DNA of 64,000 nucleotides from Streptomyces antioxidans (GTDB lineage Bacteria; Actinomycetota; Actinomycetes; Streptomycetales; Streptomycetaceae): NCBI RefSeq assembly GCF_000968685.2, contig NZ_LAKD02000004.1, forward strand, positions 237,630 to 301,629. Direction: 5' to 3'. Shown piece by piece: positions 15,709 to 24,502 of the stretch; position 1 is the stretch's first letter, and each line of letters begins with the position of its first letter. Under the pieces are notes generated by a model. That model was not told the origin of the DNA, ran no database searches, and worked only from the letters and a program-made list of their open reading frames with translations. A program made the translations under genes and the position numbers.

Positions 15709-17391
15709 TCAGGAGACGGGTGCGTGGTGGTAGTCCGCGGCGGCGAATGCCTTGCCCAGTTTGACGAGGCCTTCCGGGGCATCGAGGCGTTCCATGACCG
15801 CCTCGATGAACACGAGCCGGTCGCGGTTGCCCCTGGCCGTCTCGAGCGCTGCCGCGAGGGTGTCTTCGGTGTCCGCCTTGGCGGTGGTGGCGAGGTTCTG
15901 TGGGTCGAAGGCCTCGACCAGCCGGTCGTACCGCCAGGTGGCGATGTTGTTGTAGCCCGCGTCCGCACCGAGGATGCAGCGCTCGACCGTGTAACCGTCG
16001 TTGTTGATCAGGAAGATGACGGGGTGGAGTCCGTGCCGCAGCACCGTGGAGAGCTCCTGCGCGGTGAGCTGGAAGGAGCCGTCGCCGATCAGCAGGACAT
16101 GGCGGCGGCCGGGCGCGGCGAGCATGGTGCCCAGCAGCGCCGGAAGGGTGTAGCCGATCGACCCCCACAGCGGCTGGCCCATGAAGGTGCAGCCGTGCGG
16201 GAGCGGGAGTTCGGCGCAGCCGTAGTACGAGGTGCCCTGGTCGGCGATCACCACGTCGCCGGGCTCGAGGAACGCCTGGAGCTGTGCCCAGAAGCGCTCC
16301 TGGACCAGCCGGGCCGAGCGGACGGGCTCACGCTCCTGCCCCGCGGCGCGGCGCCCGAAGAGGGGGGTGATGGCGGCGGGCTTGTGGATGCCGGTGCTGA
16401 CGAGCGCCAGCAGCGCGTCCTTCATGGACACGTGGGCGTACTGGCTGTCGCCGATGGCGGCTGCGGTCGGATGGAGTGCGATGACCCGTGACGGGTCGAT
16501 GTTCTGGGAGAACCCGCCGGTGACCGAGTCGGTGAACTGGGTGCCAACGGCCAGCAGGCACTCCGCGTTCTCGATGGTCTCCCTGACGTAGGCGTCGCTG
16601 AGCTTGCCCGCGTAGCCGCCGATGAACTGGTCGTGGTCCTCGGGGAAGACACCCTTGGCGTTGCTGAGGCAGGCGACCGGGCAGCCGGTCCTTTCGGCGA
16701 GTTCCCTCAGCTGGCCCGTGAGGTGGTAGCGGTCGGCCTCGGGGCCGACCAGGACGGCCACCGACCGGGCCGCACGCAGTACGTCCCGCGCCTGGCCCGC
16801 GAACCGCTCCAGCTTGCGGGGGTCGCTGGAGGGTTCCAGCAGGGCCAGGGGCTCGGCCGGGGCCTCGATCGTCTCGTAGGCGACGTCCGAGGGCAGCATG
16901 ATGTACACGGGGCGCTTGAGCAGCCAGCAGAAGCGCAGCACCCGGTCGATCTCCGAGGCGGCGTTGTCGCGGGTCAGCACCGCCTGCGCGACCGTGTACT
17001 CGCCCGCGCACTTCGCGGCGCGGGTGAAGTCGCCGTCGCCCGCCGTGTGATGGACCTTCTGCTTGCCCTCCACCACGAAGGTGGCCGGTGTCCCCACGAT
17101 GGACACCACGGGCACCGATTCGGCGTACGCGCCGGCGATGCCGTTGAGGGCGCTCAACTCCCCCACGCCGAAGGTGGTGACGAGCGCGGCGATCCCGTTC
17201 AGCCGGCCGTAGCCGTCCGCGGCGTAGGCGGCGTTGAGCTCATTGCAGTTCCCGACCCATTCGATGCCGTCCATCGCCTCGACCTGGTCCAGGAATTCCA
17301 GCTGGTAGTCGCCGGGCACGCCGAAGACATGCCTGACCCCGATCTCCCGCAGTCGGCGCAGAAGGTAGTCACCCACGGTGCATATGCCCAT
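15709..17391 (-). CDS. Thiamine-diphosphate 2-oxoacid decarboxylase (indolepyruvate/pyruvate decarboxylase type)
   Basis: A 560-residue ThDP enzyme, the usual length for PDC/IPDC. The catalytic Glu is in CNELNAAYAADGYG (E51), and the HH pair is in QKVHHTAGDG (H114, H115), a feature of 2-oxoacid decarboxylases and not of acetolactate synthases. The ThDP/Mg motif begins GDGSFQLTAQE and ends NNDGYTVE. The reaction is non-oxidative decarboxylation of a 2-oxo acid to an aldehyde. The start at 17391 has AGAGG at the right distance; the ATG at 17406 is an alternative. It stands alone; indole-3-acetate or alcohol formation are possible roles. Confidence 0.9.
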   Translation of the reverse strand: MGICTVGDYLLRRLREIGVRHVFGVPGDYQLEFLDQVEAMDGIEWVGNCNELNAAYAADGYGRLNGIAALVTTFGVGELSALNGIAGAYAESVPVVSIVGTPATFVVEGKQKVHHTAGDGDFTRAAKCAGEYTVAQAVLTRDNAASEIDRVLRFCWLLKRPVYIMLPSDVAYETIEAPAEPLALLEPSSDPRKLERFAGQARDVLRAARSVAVLVGPEADRYHLTGQLRELAERTGCPVACLSNAKGVFPEDHDQFIGGYAGKLSDAYVRETIENAECLLAVGTQFTDSVTGGFSQNIDPSRVIALHPTAAAIGDSQYAHVSMKDALLALVSTGIHKPAAITPLFGRRAAGQEREPVRSARLVQERFWAQLQAFLEPGDVVIADQGTSYYGCAELPLPHGCTFMGQPLWGSIGYTLPALLGTMLAAPGRRHVLLIGDGSFQLTAQELSTVLRHGLHPVIFLINNDGYTVERCILGADAGYNNIATWRYDRLVEAFDPQNLATTAKADTEDTLAAALETARGNRDRLVFIEAVMERLDAPEGLVKLGKAFAAADYHHAPVS

Positions 17392-17607
17392 GCCGCGACC
17401 TCTCATGATGCTCTGGATCCCGGATCGCCCGCCGCACACCGGACTGCCCGTCCGGCCCGCCAGTGACGATGCTGTCACCGGTGGCCGGCCCGGGCCACCG
17501 GGCTCCGGGACGCGCCCCGCCGAACGGGCGACGGCCGCGGCTCGGAGAGGCGGATGACCTTCGGGCCACCGCGCCCCTGGACACTTCTGGCGCGGGTGAC
17601 CTACTTT

Positions 17608-17628
17608 GCTACTGGTCCGACCAGTAGC
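17608..17628. promoter_or_regulatory. Perfect FadR-type operator
   Basis: A 21-bp perfect palindrome, GCTACTGGTC-C-GACCAGTAGC, sits 24 bp before the ribosome site of the MHS transporter gene. The core TGGTCnGACCA matches operators of the FadR (FCD) branch of GntR regulators. Two FCD regulators are encoded at 21.3 and 23.7 kb, and related sites occur at 22087 and 26081. Which regulator binds is not determined. Confidence 0.78.
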
Positions 17629-17662
17629 TAGGTCGCGTAAACCAGGTCTCCGGGAGGCTCAC

Positions 17663-18985
17663 GTGTCCGCAACCGCCAGACCCCCGAATGTGGCGCAGAC
17701 CCGTGCCGTGCCGTCCGGCCACAGCTCACGCCGTGCGGTCGTCGCCGGGGGCATCGGCAACTTCATCGAGTGGTACGACTACGGCGTCTACGCCGCGCTC
17801 AGCCCGGTGATCTCGTCGCTGTTCTTTCCGAGCGAGTCCACCGTGGCCTCGACGCTGTCGACGTTCGCGGTGTTCGGGGTCGGCTTCGTGGTCCGGCCGC
17901 TGGGCGGACTGTTCTTCGGGCACCTGGGCGACCGGCGCGGCCGGCGCACCGCGCTGGCGTGGGCCCTGATCCTGGTGTCGGCGAGCACCCTCGGCATGGG
18001 GCTGCTGCCCACGTACGCCGCCGCCGGGGTCGCGGCGCCGTCGCTGCTGGTGCTGCTGCGTCTGCTCCAGGGTTTCTCGGCCGGTGGGGAGTTCACCGGC
18101 TCGGCCACGGTGATGACCGAGAACGCCCCGGTCGGCCGACGCGGCCGGGTATCGAGCTGGCAGCAGTTCAGCGTCATCACCGGAACACTGGCCGGTGTCC
18201 TGGTCGTCACGGCGATCACCAATCTCGGCTCGGCCGACGCACTGGAGAGCGGCGGCTGGCGCATCCCGTTCCTGCTGTCGCTTCCACTGGGCGCGATCGG
18301 CTTCTACATCCGGTTCCGGATGGCGGACACGCCCCACTTCCAGGCCCTGCGGGAGGCCGGTGAGGTGGCCGAGCGACCGGCCACCGAGGCGGTGCGGACG
18401 CAGCGCGGCGCGATGTTCACCGCGTTCTTCTACACCGCTCTGCCCAACATCGGCTTCTATACGTTCCTCACCTACACCCCGACGTTCCTGCACAACGAGG
18501 CCGGTCTGAGCCTCGGCGACGCCTATCTGGCCAACGTCGTCGGGATGATCGCCTACGCGGTGCTGACCCTGGTCATGGGACGGGTGTCGGACCGGGTGGG
18601 CAGGCGGCCGATCCTGATCGCCCACGCCGCCGTGTTCTTCGTGGCGGCGATCCCGATCTACCTGCTGATGTCCCACGGCTCGTTCTGGGCCGCGCTGGTC
18701 GCCCAGCTCCCGGCGATGTGCATCATGGCGTGCTACTCGGGTCCGGGCACGGCGGGCCTGACCGAGTTGTTCCCGACCCGGCTGCGCTACTCCGGCATGG
18801 CCCTGCCGTACAACCTCAGCTCGGCGGTGTTCGGCGGGACCGCGCCGTTCATCGCGACGGGTCTGATCGCCTGGCTCGGCACCCCGCTCGCTCCGGCGTT
18901 CTGGGCGATGGCCGCCGCGATCCCGACGCTGATCGTCTATCTGCGGATGCGCGAGACGGCCTTCGAACCGCTGCGGGACCGATGA
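17663..18985 (+). CDS. MHS-family MFS transporter (metabolite:H+ symporter)
   Basis: A 440-residue, 12-helix major facilitator protein. The family-specific start GNFIEWYDYGVYA is at residues 33-45, and the loop 2-3 motif GHLGDRRGRRTAL follows. LLRLLQGFSAGGEFTGS in helix 4-5 is also typical of ProP/ShiA/KgtP-like symporters. GTG 17663 follows GGGAGG by 5 bp. Likely substrate: an organic acid, betaine or similar small polar compound, taken up with protons. It leads an operon with an SDR and an amidase and has a FadR-type operator in front. Confidence 0.9.
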   Translation: MSATARPPNVAQTRAVPSGHSSRRAVVAGGIGNFIEWYDYGVYAALSPVISSLFFPSESTVASTLSTFAVFGVGFVVRPLGGLFFGHLGDRRGRRTALAWALILVSASTLGMGLLPTYAAAGVAAPSLLVLLRLLQGFSAGGEFTGSATVMTENAPVGRRGRVSSWQQFSVITGTLAGVLVVTAITNLGSADALESGGWRIPFLLSLPLGAIGFYIRFRMADTPHFQALREAGEVAERPATEAVRTQRGAMFTAFFYTALPNIGFYTFLTYTPTFLHNEAGLSLGDAYLANVVGMIAYAVLTLVMGRVSDRVGRRPILIAHAAVFFVAAIPIYLLMSHGSFWAALVAQLPAMCIMACYSGPGTAGLTELFPTRLRYSGMALPYNLSSAVFGGTAPFIATGLIAWLGTPLAPAFWAMAAAIPTLIVYLRMRETAFEPLRDR

Positions 18986-19752
18986 GCGCCGGGGAGGGAG
19001 TGCCCGCGGCGGTGGTGACCGGCTCGTCGTCGGGCATCGGGCGGGCCTGCGCCCTCGCGCTCGCCCGCACCGGCTGGGACGTGGTCGTGCACGGCCGCGA
19101 CACGGACGGCGACCTGGCGCGGGTGGAGTCGGAGGTGCGGGCCGAGGGCCGTGGCTGCGTCGCGGTGGCGGGCGACGTCGCCGATCCGGCGACCACCCGG
19201 GCGCTCGTCGAGGCCGCGGAGTCGGCCTTCGGACGCGTCGACGGGCTGGTCAGCAACGCAGGGACCGGCATGACCCGCCCGTTCCTCGACATCGACGACG
19301 CTGGCTGGCACGAGCTGTGGGCGGTGCATGTCGAGGCCGCCGCCCGGCTGCTGCGCACCGCCCATCCGATGCTGGCCGCCACCCGGGGCGCGGCGGTGGC
19401 GATGTCGAGCCTGGCCGCGGGCCGGGCGCTGCACGGCCGGACGGGGTACGGCGCGGTGAAGGCGGGGCTCGAAGGACTCGTCCGCCAGCTCGCCGCCGAG
19501 TGGGCCGCCGCCGGGATCCGGGTGAACGCGGTCGCCCCGGGCACCATCCGCACACCGCTGGTCGAGCGCAACTTCGCCCGCGGGCTGCTCGATGAGCGGG
19601 GCGTCCTCGGGCGTACCCCGATGGGCCGCCTGGGGTCGCCCGGCGAGGTCGCCTCCGTGGTGCGCTTCCTGCTCTCGGCCGAGGCGTCCTATGTCACCGG
19701 GCAGACCCTCGCCGTTGACGGCGGCTGGTCGATCTTCGGCGGCTGGTCATGA
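18982..19752 (+). CDS. Short-chain dehydrogenase/reductase (SDR)
   Basis: A 256-residue classical SDR. The cofactor motif TGSSSGIGRAC is at residues 14-24; SNAGTG, the catalytic Ser in AMSSLAAG, and the Tyr-Lys pair in YGAVKAG are all present. The ATG overlaps the MHS stop codon. The C terminus reads TGQTLAVDGGW, as usual. It probably interconverts an alcohol and a ketone or aldehyde within the catabolic pathway of this locus. Confidence 0.9.
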   Translation: MSAGEGVPAAVVTGSSSGIGRACALALARTGWDVVVHGRDTDGDLARVESEVRAEGRGCVAVAGDVADPATTRALVEAAESAFGRVDGLVSNAGTGMTRPFLDIDDAGWHELWAVHVEAAARLLRTAHPMLAATRGAAVAMSSLAAGRALHGRTGYGAVKAGLEGLVRQLAAEWAAAGIRVNAVAPGTIRTPLVERNFARGLLDERGVLGRTPMGRLGSPGEVASVVRFLLSAEASYVTGQTLAVDGGWSIFGGWS

Positions 19753-19821
19753 CCGCACCCCGGTCATCACCGAACCACGAGGCGGCTGGCCATGACCGCC
19801 CCGGTCATTCCCCCACCACGA
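19738..19821 (+). repeat. Imperfect 43/41-bp tandem duplication
   Basis: Two consecutive copies begin GGCGGCTGG(T/C)CATGACCGC and end CCACGA (19738-19780 and 19781-19821). Copy 1 covers the last codons and stop of the SDR gene and contains an ATGA; copy 2 repeats the ATG in the gap before the amidase. The duplication moved the original SDR/amidase junction apart and makes the amidase start ambiguous. Confidence 0.6.
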
Positions 19822-19835
19822 TCGGAGTGAACACC

Positions 19836-21242
19836 TTGGCGAGCGCCCCCGACGTACGGCAGGACGCACGGCCGACGGGGCGGGCCCGGTCCGCCGTGGC
19901 GGCCACCCGGGAGAGCCTGGACCGGATCCGTGACCGCGATCCCGCACTCCACTCCTTCCTCACGGTCTGTCCCGAGCGGGCGCTCGCCGACGCCGAGGCG
20001 GCCGACGCGGCACCGGACCGGCCGGGGCCGATGCGGGGGATCCCCTTCTCGGTCAAGGACACCTATCCGACCGGCCACGTCCGTACGACATTCGGTTCCG
20101 CGGTGTTCGCCGAGCACATACCGGTGCGGGACGCCCCCGTGGTCGCCCGCATCCGGCGCGCGGGGGGAATCCTCGTCGGCAAGACCAACACCCCCGAATT
20201 CGCGATCTACATCCGCACGGTCAATGAACTCCAGCCCGAGACGGTCAACCCGTGGGATCCGGGCCGCATCTGCGGCGGGTCAAGCGGAGGCGCCGCGGCC
20301 TCCGTCGCCGCCGGTCTGACCCCGGTCGCCCTGGGCAGTGACGGAGGAGGATCGGTGCGCATTCCGGCGGCCCTGTGCGGTGTGGTCGGACTCAAGCCGT
20401 CCCGTGGCGCCACACCGGCCGGTGGCGGGTTCATCGGCACCCGCCGGTTCTCCGTCCCCGGCCCCCTGGCGCTGTGGGTCGCGGACGCCCGTGCGATGTG
20501 GCACGCCATGCGGGGGCCGTGGGACACCGAGCGGAGCACCCGTACCTTCGTCGACCGCGACGCCGCGATCCGGTCCGCGCACACCGGGTGGCGGCTGCGC
20601 TGGATCGCCGACAGCGGCCGGGACGCCGCCCCCGAGGTGGTCGGGGCGGTCCGCTCCGCGGTGGAACGGCTCGCCCTCCTGGACGACGTCGAGGTGGACG
20701 ACGGCCAACTCGGCCTGGACACCCCCCGGTTCGCCGAGCCCTTCTACGACGCCATGATGGCCGACCGGCTGGCCACCGGAGGGGACCGGATGATGGCCGA
20801 CGCGGCCTCGCGCCATCTCCTCTCCGGCTACGCACGCCACCACTTCGAGCGGGCGGCCGAGGTCAGCGGCGCACGGTACTCGGAATCGCTCGGTTGCGCG
20901 GACGCCGCCGCGGACCACCTCGACACGCTGCTCGACGGCGTCGACTTCCTGCTGACGCCCACCACGGGAGTGATCGCACCGGAAGGCGCGGGCGGCCCGT
21001 CCGACGCGCTGCCCGAGGTCGCCCGCCGCGAGCTGGTCGCGTACACCTTCCTGGCCAACTACACCGGCTACCCGGCGGTCACGGTGCCGTGCGGGACGGT
21101 GGCGGGAATGCCGGTGGGACTGCAGGTGCTGGGCCGCCCGGGGGCCGAGGACCGGCTCCTGGACGTGGCCGACGCGGTGCAGCGGTATGTCTTCCCGCCG
21201 CGCCCCGCGCCGTGGCCGATCGCGTCGGCCACGGCCGGGTGA
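19836..21242 (+). CDS. Amidase-signature family hydrolase
   Basis: About 468 residues from a TTG at 19836, which has GGAG 8 bp upstream; an ATG at 19749 inside the tandem duplication would add 29 residues. The Ser-cisSer-Lys triad is intact: Lys in FSVKDTYPT, cis-Ser in GGSSGGAAAS, nucleophile Ser in SDGGGSVRIPA. Enzymes of this family hydrolyse carboxamides, N-acyl amino compounds and related amides. It is the third gene of the MHS/SDR unit. The substrate is presumably what the locus imports. Confidence 0.9.
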   Translation: MASAPDVRQDARPTGRARSAVAATRESLDRIRDRDPALHSFLTVCPERALADAEAADAAPDRPGPMRGIPFSVKDTYPTGHVRTTFGSAVFAEHIPVRDAPVVARIRRAGGILVGKTNTPEFAIYIRTVNELQPETVNPWDPGRICGGSSGGAAASVAAGLTPVALGSDGGGSVRIPAALCGVVGLKPSRGATPAGGGFIGTRRFSVPGPLALWVADARAMWHAMRGPWDTERSTRTFVDRDAAIRSAHTGWRLRWIADSGRDAAPEVVGAVRSAVERLALLDDVEVDDGQLGLDTPRFAEPFYDAMMADRLATGGDRMMADAASRHLLSGYARHHFERAAEVSGARYSESLGCADAAADHLDTLLDGVDFLLTPTTGVIAPEGAGGPSDALPEVARRELVAYTFLANYTGYPAVTVPCGTVAGMPVGLQVLGRPGAEDRLLDVADAVQRYVFPPRPAPWPIASATAG

Positions 21243-21262
21243 TGCGGTCCCGACGGATGGGC

Positions 21263-22024
21263 TCAGAGGTCGCGCGCGGTCCGCGCATCCGGCTCGAGCA
21301 GCACCGCGAGCCTGCGCCGCTGGTCCTCGTCGAGGGCGCCGGAGTAGGCGTCGTACAGGGTCTGGCTGGCCAGCCGGGCCGCGGTGTCGCCGTCGCGGCC
21401 GGCGATCGCGTCGAGGATGCGGCGGTGGTCCGCGATGAACTCCCGCCGCATCCGCGACGCACCGGCCGACGGGTCGACGGCCCCGGCCACCAGATCGAGG
21501 GTGGCGTCCTGGATCACACCGCCCACGATGCCGAGCACGCGGTTCCCGGCCGCCTCCCGGACGACCATGTGGAAGCCGTCGTCCGCCGCGGCGAAGGTGG
21601 CGGCGTCGGTGGCGGCCTCCATCGCCTCGATCGCCGCCTCCATCCGCTCCAGGTGCTCATCGGTCCGCAGCTGCGCCGCGAGCCGGTTGGCGGCGGCTCC
21701 GGCGATGATCCGGTACTGGACGAGGTCCACCACCGGGATCTCCTCCATCCGCACCGCGCCCCGCAGCATCCGGGTCAGGCCCGGGGTCACCGAACCGCAG
21801 ACCTCGGGCCCGCTCCGGCTGCCCGGACTGGTCCTCACCAGGCCCATGCTCTCCAGGATCCGCAGCGCCTCGCGGACCGTGGACCGGCCCACCCCGAAGT
21901 CCTCGACCAGCGTCCGCTCGGGCGGAAGGAAGTCACCGGGGGCGTACTCACCCGAGTAGATCGCCGACTCGATCTGCTGGACGACCGCCTCGAAGGCCCG
22001 CTTCTTGTCTACCTGCGTGAACAT
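21263..22024 (-). CDS. GntR-family regulator, FCD (FadR) subfamily, no. 1
   Basis: A 253-residue regulator. The winged helix-turn-helix is at about residues 10-70 (GDFLPPERTLVEDFGVGRST followed by VREALRILESMGLV). The all-helical FCD domain has the metal-site pattern DDGFHMVVREAAGN and the later ADHRRILDAIAG. Start ATG 22024 follows GGGGAG; a longer frame from 22069 lacks support. It converges on the amidase and is divergent from the deacetylase gene, with a weak FadR-like site between. Effectors of FCD regulators are usually small carboxylates. Confidence 0.9.
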   Translation of the reverse strand: MFTQVDKKRAFEAVVQQIESAIYSGEYAPGDFLPPERTLVEDFGVGRSTVREALRILESMGLVRTSPGSRSGPEVCGSVTPGLTRMLRGAVRMEEIPVVDLVQYRIIAGAAANRLAAQLRTDEHLERMEAAIEAMEAATDAATFAAADDGFHMVVREAAGNRVLGIVGGVIQDATLDLVAGAVDPSAGASRMRREFIADHRRILDAIAGRDGDTAARLASQTLYDAYSGALDEDQRRRLAVLLEPDARTARDL

Positions 22025-22086
22025 CGCTCCCCAGTCCCGTCGTCCCCCGGGCCGCGCCCCCACGGCCACATACTCAACCTAGCAGC

Positions 22087-22097
22087 TGTTCAGACCA
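22087..22097. promoter_or_regulatory. Imperfect FadR-type operator
   Basis: TGTTC-A-GACCA matches the core TGGTCnGACCA with one mismatch in the left half. It lies between the divergent FCD regulator and the deacetylase gene. Alone it would be weak evidence; it gains weight from the better sites at 17608 and 26081. Confidence 0.35.
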
Positions 22098-22149
22098 CAA
22101 ATCCCCGCAGGGACGGACGTCCCGCGCGGATCCAGCCAGGAGCACATCG

Positions 22150-22980
22150 ATGACCACGCCCGCTCTGCCCACGCCCGTCCTGCTGACCTTCGACATGGAC
22201 GCCGAACTCCTCTGGACGGCCCGCGACCCCGCCGGGGCTGACAAGCCGGTCTGGGTGTCCCAGGGACACTACGGCCCGAAGGTGGGGCTGCCCCGGATCC
22301 TCGCGCTGCTGCGCCGCTACGACATCACGGCCACCTTCTTCGTCCCTGGACAGGTGGTGGAGCGCTACCCCGCCCAGATCGAGGCGATCCTGGAGGCCGG
22401 GCTGACCATCGAGCACCACAGCCACACCCACGCCTGGTCGGAGAGCCTGAGCGAGGAGCAGGAGGCCGAGGAGTTCCAGCTCGCCGCGGACGCCATCACA
22501 CGGGCGACCGGCCGGGCGCCCCGGGGCTGGCGCTCGCCCGCCGCTGAGCTGACCCCGCACTCGGTGAAGCTGATGGAGAAGCACGGCATGCGGTTCTCCT
22601 CCAACCTCTTCGACTCCGACTCGGCCCATCTGCTTCAGGCCCACGACCGCACCACCGGCATCGTCGAGCTCCCGTTCGCCTGGGCCCTCGTCGACACCCC
22701 GGTCTTCATGTACACCAACCGCGTGGCGGGACGGGTGATGTCGGCGCCCTCGGCGGTCCTCGAGACCTGGACCCGGGAGTTCGACGGCCTGGTCGAGGAG
22801 CCGGGGACGCACTTCATGCTCGCCACCCACCCACAGATCATCGGACGGCCGTCCCGGATGTGGGTCCTGGAGCAGACGGTCCGGCACGTACTCGCCTCCG
22901 GGCGCGCGGAGTTCCTGTCCTGCGCCGATTACGCCGAGCGCGTTCGGCCGGGGCTCCTCGCGGAGCGGGACGCCGCATGA
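22150..22980 (+). CDS. NodB-fold polysaccharide deacetylase-like hydrolase (PuuE/PgdA type)
   Basis: A 276-residue NodB-homology protein. The first motif is VLLTFDMDAEL, where the second Asp position typical of chitin deacetylases is shifted, and the metal histidines are in EHHSHTHAWS (about residue 92). RAPRGWRSPAAELT is the third motif. No signal peptide is present, so it acts in the cytoplasm. This favours the small-molecule branch (allantoinase PuuE or cyclic-imide hydrolase-like) over a cell-wall deacetylase. It overlaps the next SDR gene by ATGA and lies between amidase genes. Confidence 0.85.
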   Translation: MTTPALPTPVLLTFDMDAELLWTARDPAGADKPVWVSQGHYGPKVGLPRILALLRRYDITATFFVPGQVVERYPAQIEAILEAGLTIEHHSHTHAWSESLSEEQEAEEFQLAADAITRATGRAPRGWRSPAAELTPHSVKLMEKHGMRFSSNLFDSDSAHLLQAHDRTTGIVELPFAWALVDTPVFMYTNRVAGRVMSAPSAVLETWTREFDGLVEEPGTHFMLATHPQIIGRPSRMWVLEQTVRHVLASGRAEFLSCADYAERVRPGLLAERDAA

Positions 22981-23696
22981 GCGCCGGTACCGCCCCGGGC
23001 GTCGCGGTGGTCACCGGCGGCGCCAGTGGCATCGGCGCCGCCGTGGTCGCGCGGCTGCGGGCGGGAGGCACCGCCGTGGTGGTGGCGGACCGTGCCCCGG
23101 CCACGGGGGAGGAGCCGGTGGACGTCACCGACACCGGGTCCGTGCACGCGCTCGCCGAACGGGTCGCCCGTGCCCATGGCCGCCTCGACCTGCTGGTGCA
23201 CTGTGCGGGGGCGGTCGCCGTGGGAGCGGTCGACACCACGTCAGGGACGGCGGAGGAGGACTGGCAGCGGACCTTCGCCGTGAACGTGACCGGGGTGTGG
23301 ACGGTCAGCCGGGCGCTGCTGCCCCTCATGGGCGAGGGCGGGGCGATCGTGGTCGTCTCATCCGCCGCCGGGGTGCGGCCGATCCCCGAGATGGCCGCCT
23401 ATGTGGCGTCGAAGTCCGCGGCCGTGGGACTGAGCCGTTCGATGGCCCTGGACCTCGCTCCCCGGGGGATCCGGGTGAACTGTGTGTGCCCCGGTCTGGT
23501 CGACACTCCCCTGGCCAGGGCGGCTCAGGAACAGCGCTCGCCGGGCGAGCGGGGACTCGTGGACGAGCGGCGCGGCTATCTGATCGGCCGGGCGGGCACG
23601 GCCGGGGAGATCGCCGAGGCGGTGGTGCTGGCCGGGACCAACGGCTACCTCACCGGGTCCACGCTCGCCGTCGACGGCGGCCGATCGCTGCACTGA
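22977..23696 (+). CDS. Short-chain dehydrogenase/reductase (SDR)
   Basis: A 239-residue classical SDR with TGGASGIGAA at residues 13-22, HCAGA in place of NNAG, the catalytic Ser in VVSSAAG, and YVASKSA. The nucleotide-binding region is shortened: after ADRAP the second helix is reduced. The start overlaps the deacetylase stop, so the two act in one pathway. A bidirectional terminator follows. Confidence 0.9.
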   Translation: MSAGTAPGVAVVTGGASGIGAAVVARLRAGGTAVVVADRAPATGEEPVDVTDTGSVHALAERVARAHGRLDLLVHCAGAVAVGAVDTTSGTAEEDWQRTFAVNVTGVWTVSRALLPLMGEGGAIVVVSSAAGVRPIPEMAAYVASKSAAVGLSRSMALDLAPRGIRVNCVCPGLVDTPLARAAQEQRSPGERGLVDERRGYLIGRAGTAGEIAEAVVLAGTNGYLTGSTLAVDGGRSLH

Positions 23697-23701
23697 GGGA
23701 C

Positions 23702-23730
23702 GCGGCTCCCGCGCCGGGAGGGAGCCCGCG
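23702..23730. terminator. Bidirectional stem-loop terminator
   Basis: GGCTCCC at 23704-23710 pairs with GGGAGCC at 23720-23726, and the flanking CGCG/CGCG extends the stem with one bulge. It occupies the 38-bp gap between the converging SDR and FCD-regulator genes. Confidence 0.6.
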
Positions 23731-23734
23731 GGGG

Positions 23735-24502
23735 TCAGCGCTCCTCGTCGTCCACGAGCGCGAGCAGCGGCTCCCGCTCGCTCTCCGCAACGTAACCGGC
23801 GTAGTACTCATAGAGCTTGCGCCGCGAGATGCGCGCCGCCGCCAGGCCGTCCCCCGCCCGGATCGCCTCCAGCACCTCCTGGTGGTGGCGGAGCGACTCC
23901 CGCATGAGCGCCGCGCCGTTCGGCGCATGGGCGACCTTGTCCGAGATCAGCGCGAGGACCGCCCCCCTGACCACCTGGTTGCAGACCTCGATGAGGGAGT
24001 TGCGGCTGGCCACGGCCACCGCCTCGTGGAACGCGACATCGGCCTTGCTGAACTGCTCGTACCCCGCCTCGATGGCGTCCGCCATGACGGCGATCGTCCG
24101 CTCCATGGCGGACAGTTCCTCCTCGGACCGCAGCCGGGCCGCCAGTGAGCTCGCCGAGCCGTCGAGGATCATGCGGAACGAGATCAGCTCGGCCATCGAG
24201 ACGTTGTCGAACTGGACGAGCCGGGTCATCTGCTTGGTCAGACCCGCCGATGAGAAGGGCAGGATCTCCGGGCCGTTCGGGTCGCCGGGGCGCGATCGTA
24301 CGAGACCTTCGCTCTCCAGCACGCGCAGCGCCTCACGCACGGTGGGACGGCTGGCCCCGAACTGCGCCACCAACACCCGCTCGCTCGGCAGCCGTTGACC
24401 GGGCTTGAGGTCACCGCGCACGATCGCCTGCTCGATCTGCTCGACGATGCGCTGGTAGAGCCGTACCGGCGAGACCTGCCGGAACTGTGCCCCGTCGCTC
24501 AA
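23735..24502 (-). CDS. GntR-family regulator, FCD (FadR) subfamily, no. 2
   Basis: A 255-residue regulator starting at a TTG (24502) whose TTGA overlaps the stop of the upstream amidase; GGAGGGGAG lies just before it. The helix-turn-helix contains GQRLPSERVLVAQFGASRPT then VREALRVLESEGLV. The FCD domain has ADVAFHEAVAVASRN and LRHHQEVLEAIRAGDG. The open frame continues far upstream through the amidase gene, but that is read-through in another frame. It is similar in plan to regulator no. 1, and the two probably recognise related operators. Confidence 0.9.
   Translation of the reverse strand: MSDGAQFRQVSPVRLYQRIVEQIEQAIVRGDLKPGQRLPSERVLVAQFGASRPTVREALRVLESEGLVRSRPGDPNGPEILPFSSAGLTKQMTRLVQFDNVSMAELISFRMILDGSASSLAARLRSEEELSAMERTIAVMADAIEAGYEQFSKADVAFHEAVAVASRNSLIEVCNQVVRGAVLALISDKVAHAPNGAALMRESLRHHQEVLEAIRAGDGLAAARISRRKLYEYYAGYVAESEREPLLALVDDEER

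Noticed and set aside
19749..19835. ATG 19749 as amidase start
   Set aside because: It lies in the tandem duplication, has no ribosome site, and adds a low-complexity leader; the TTG at 19836 has GGAG at the right distance.
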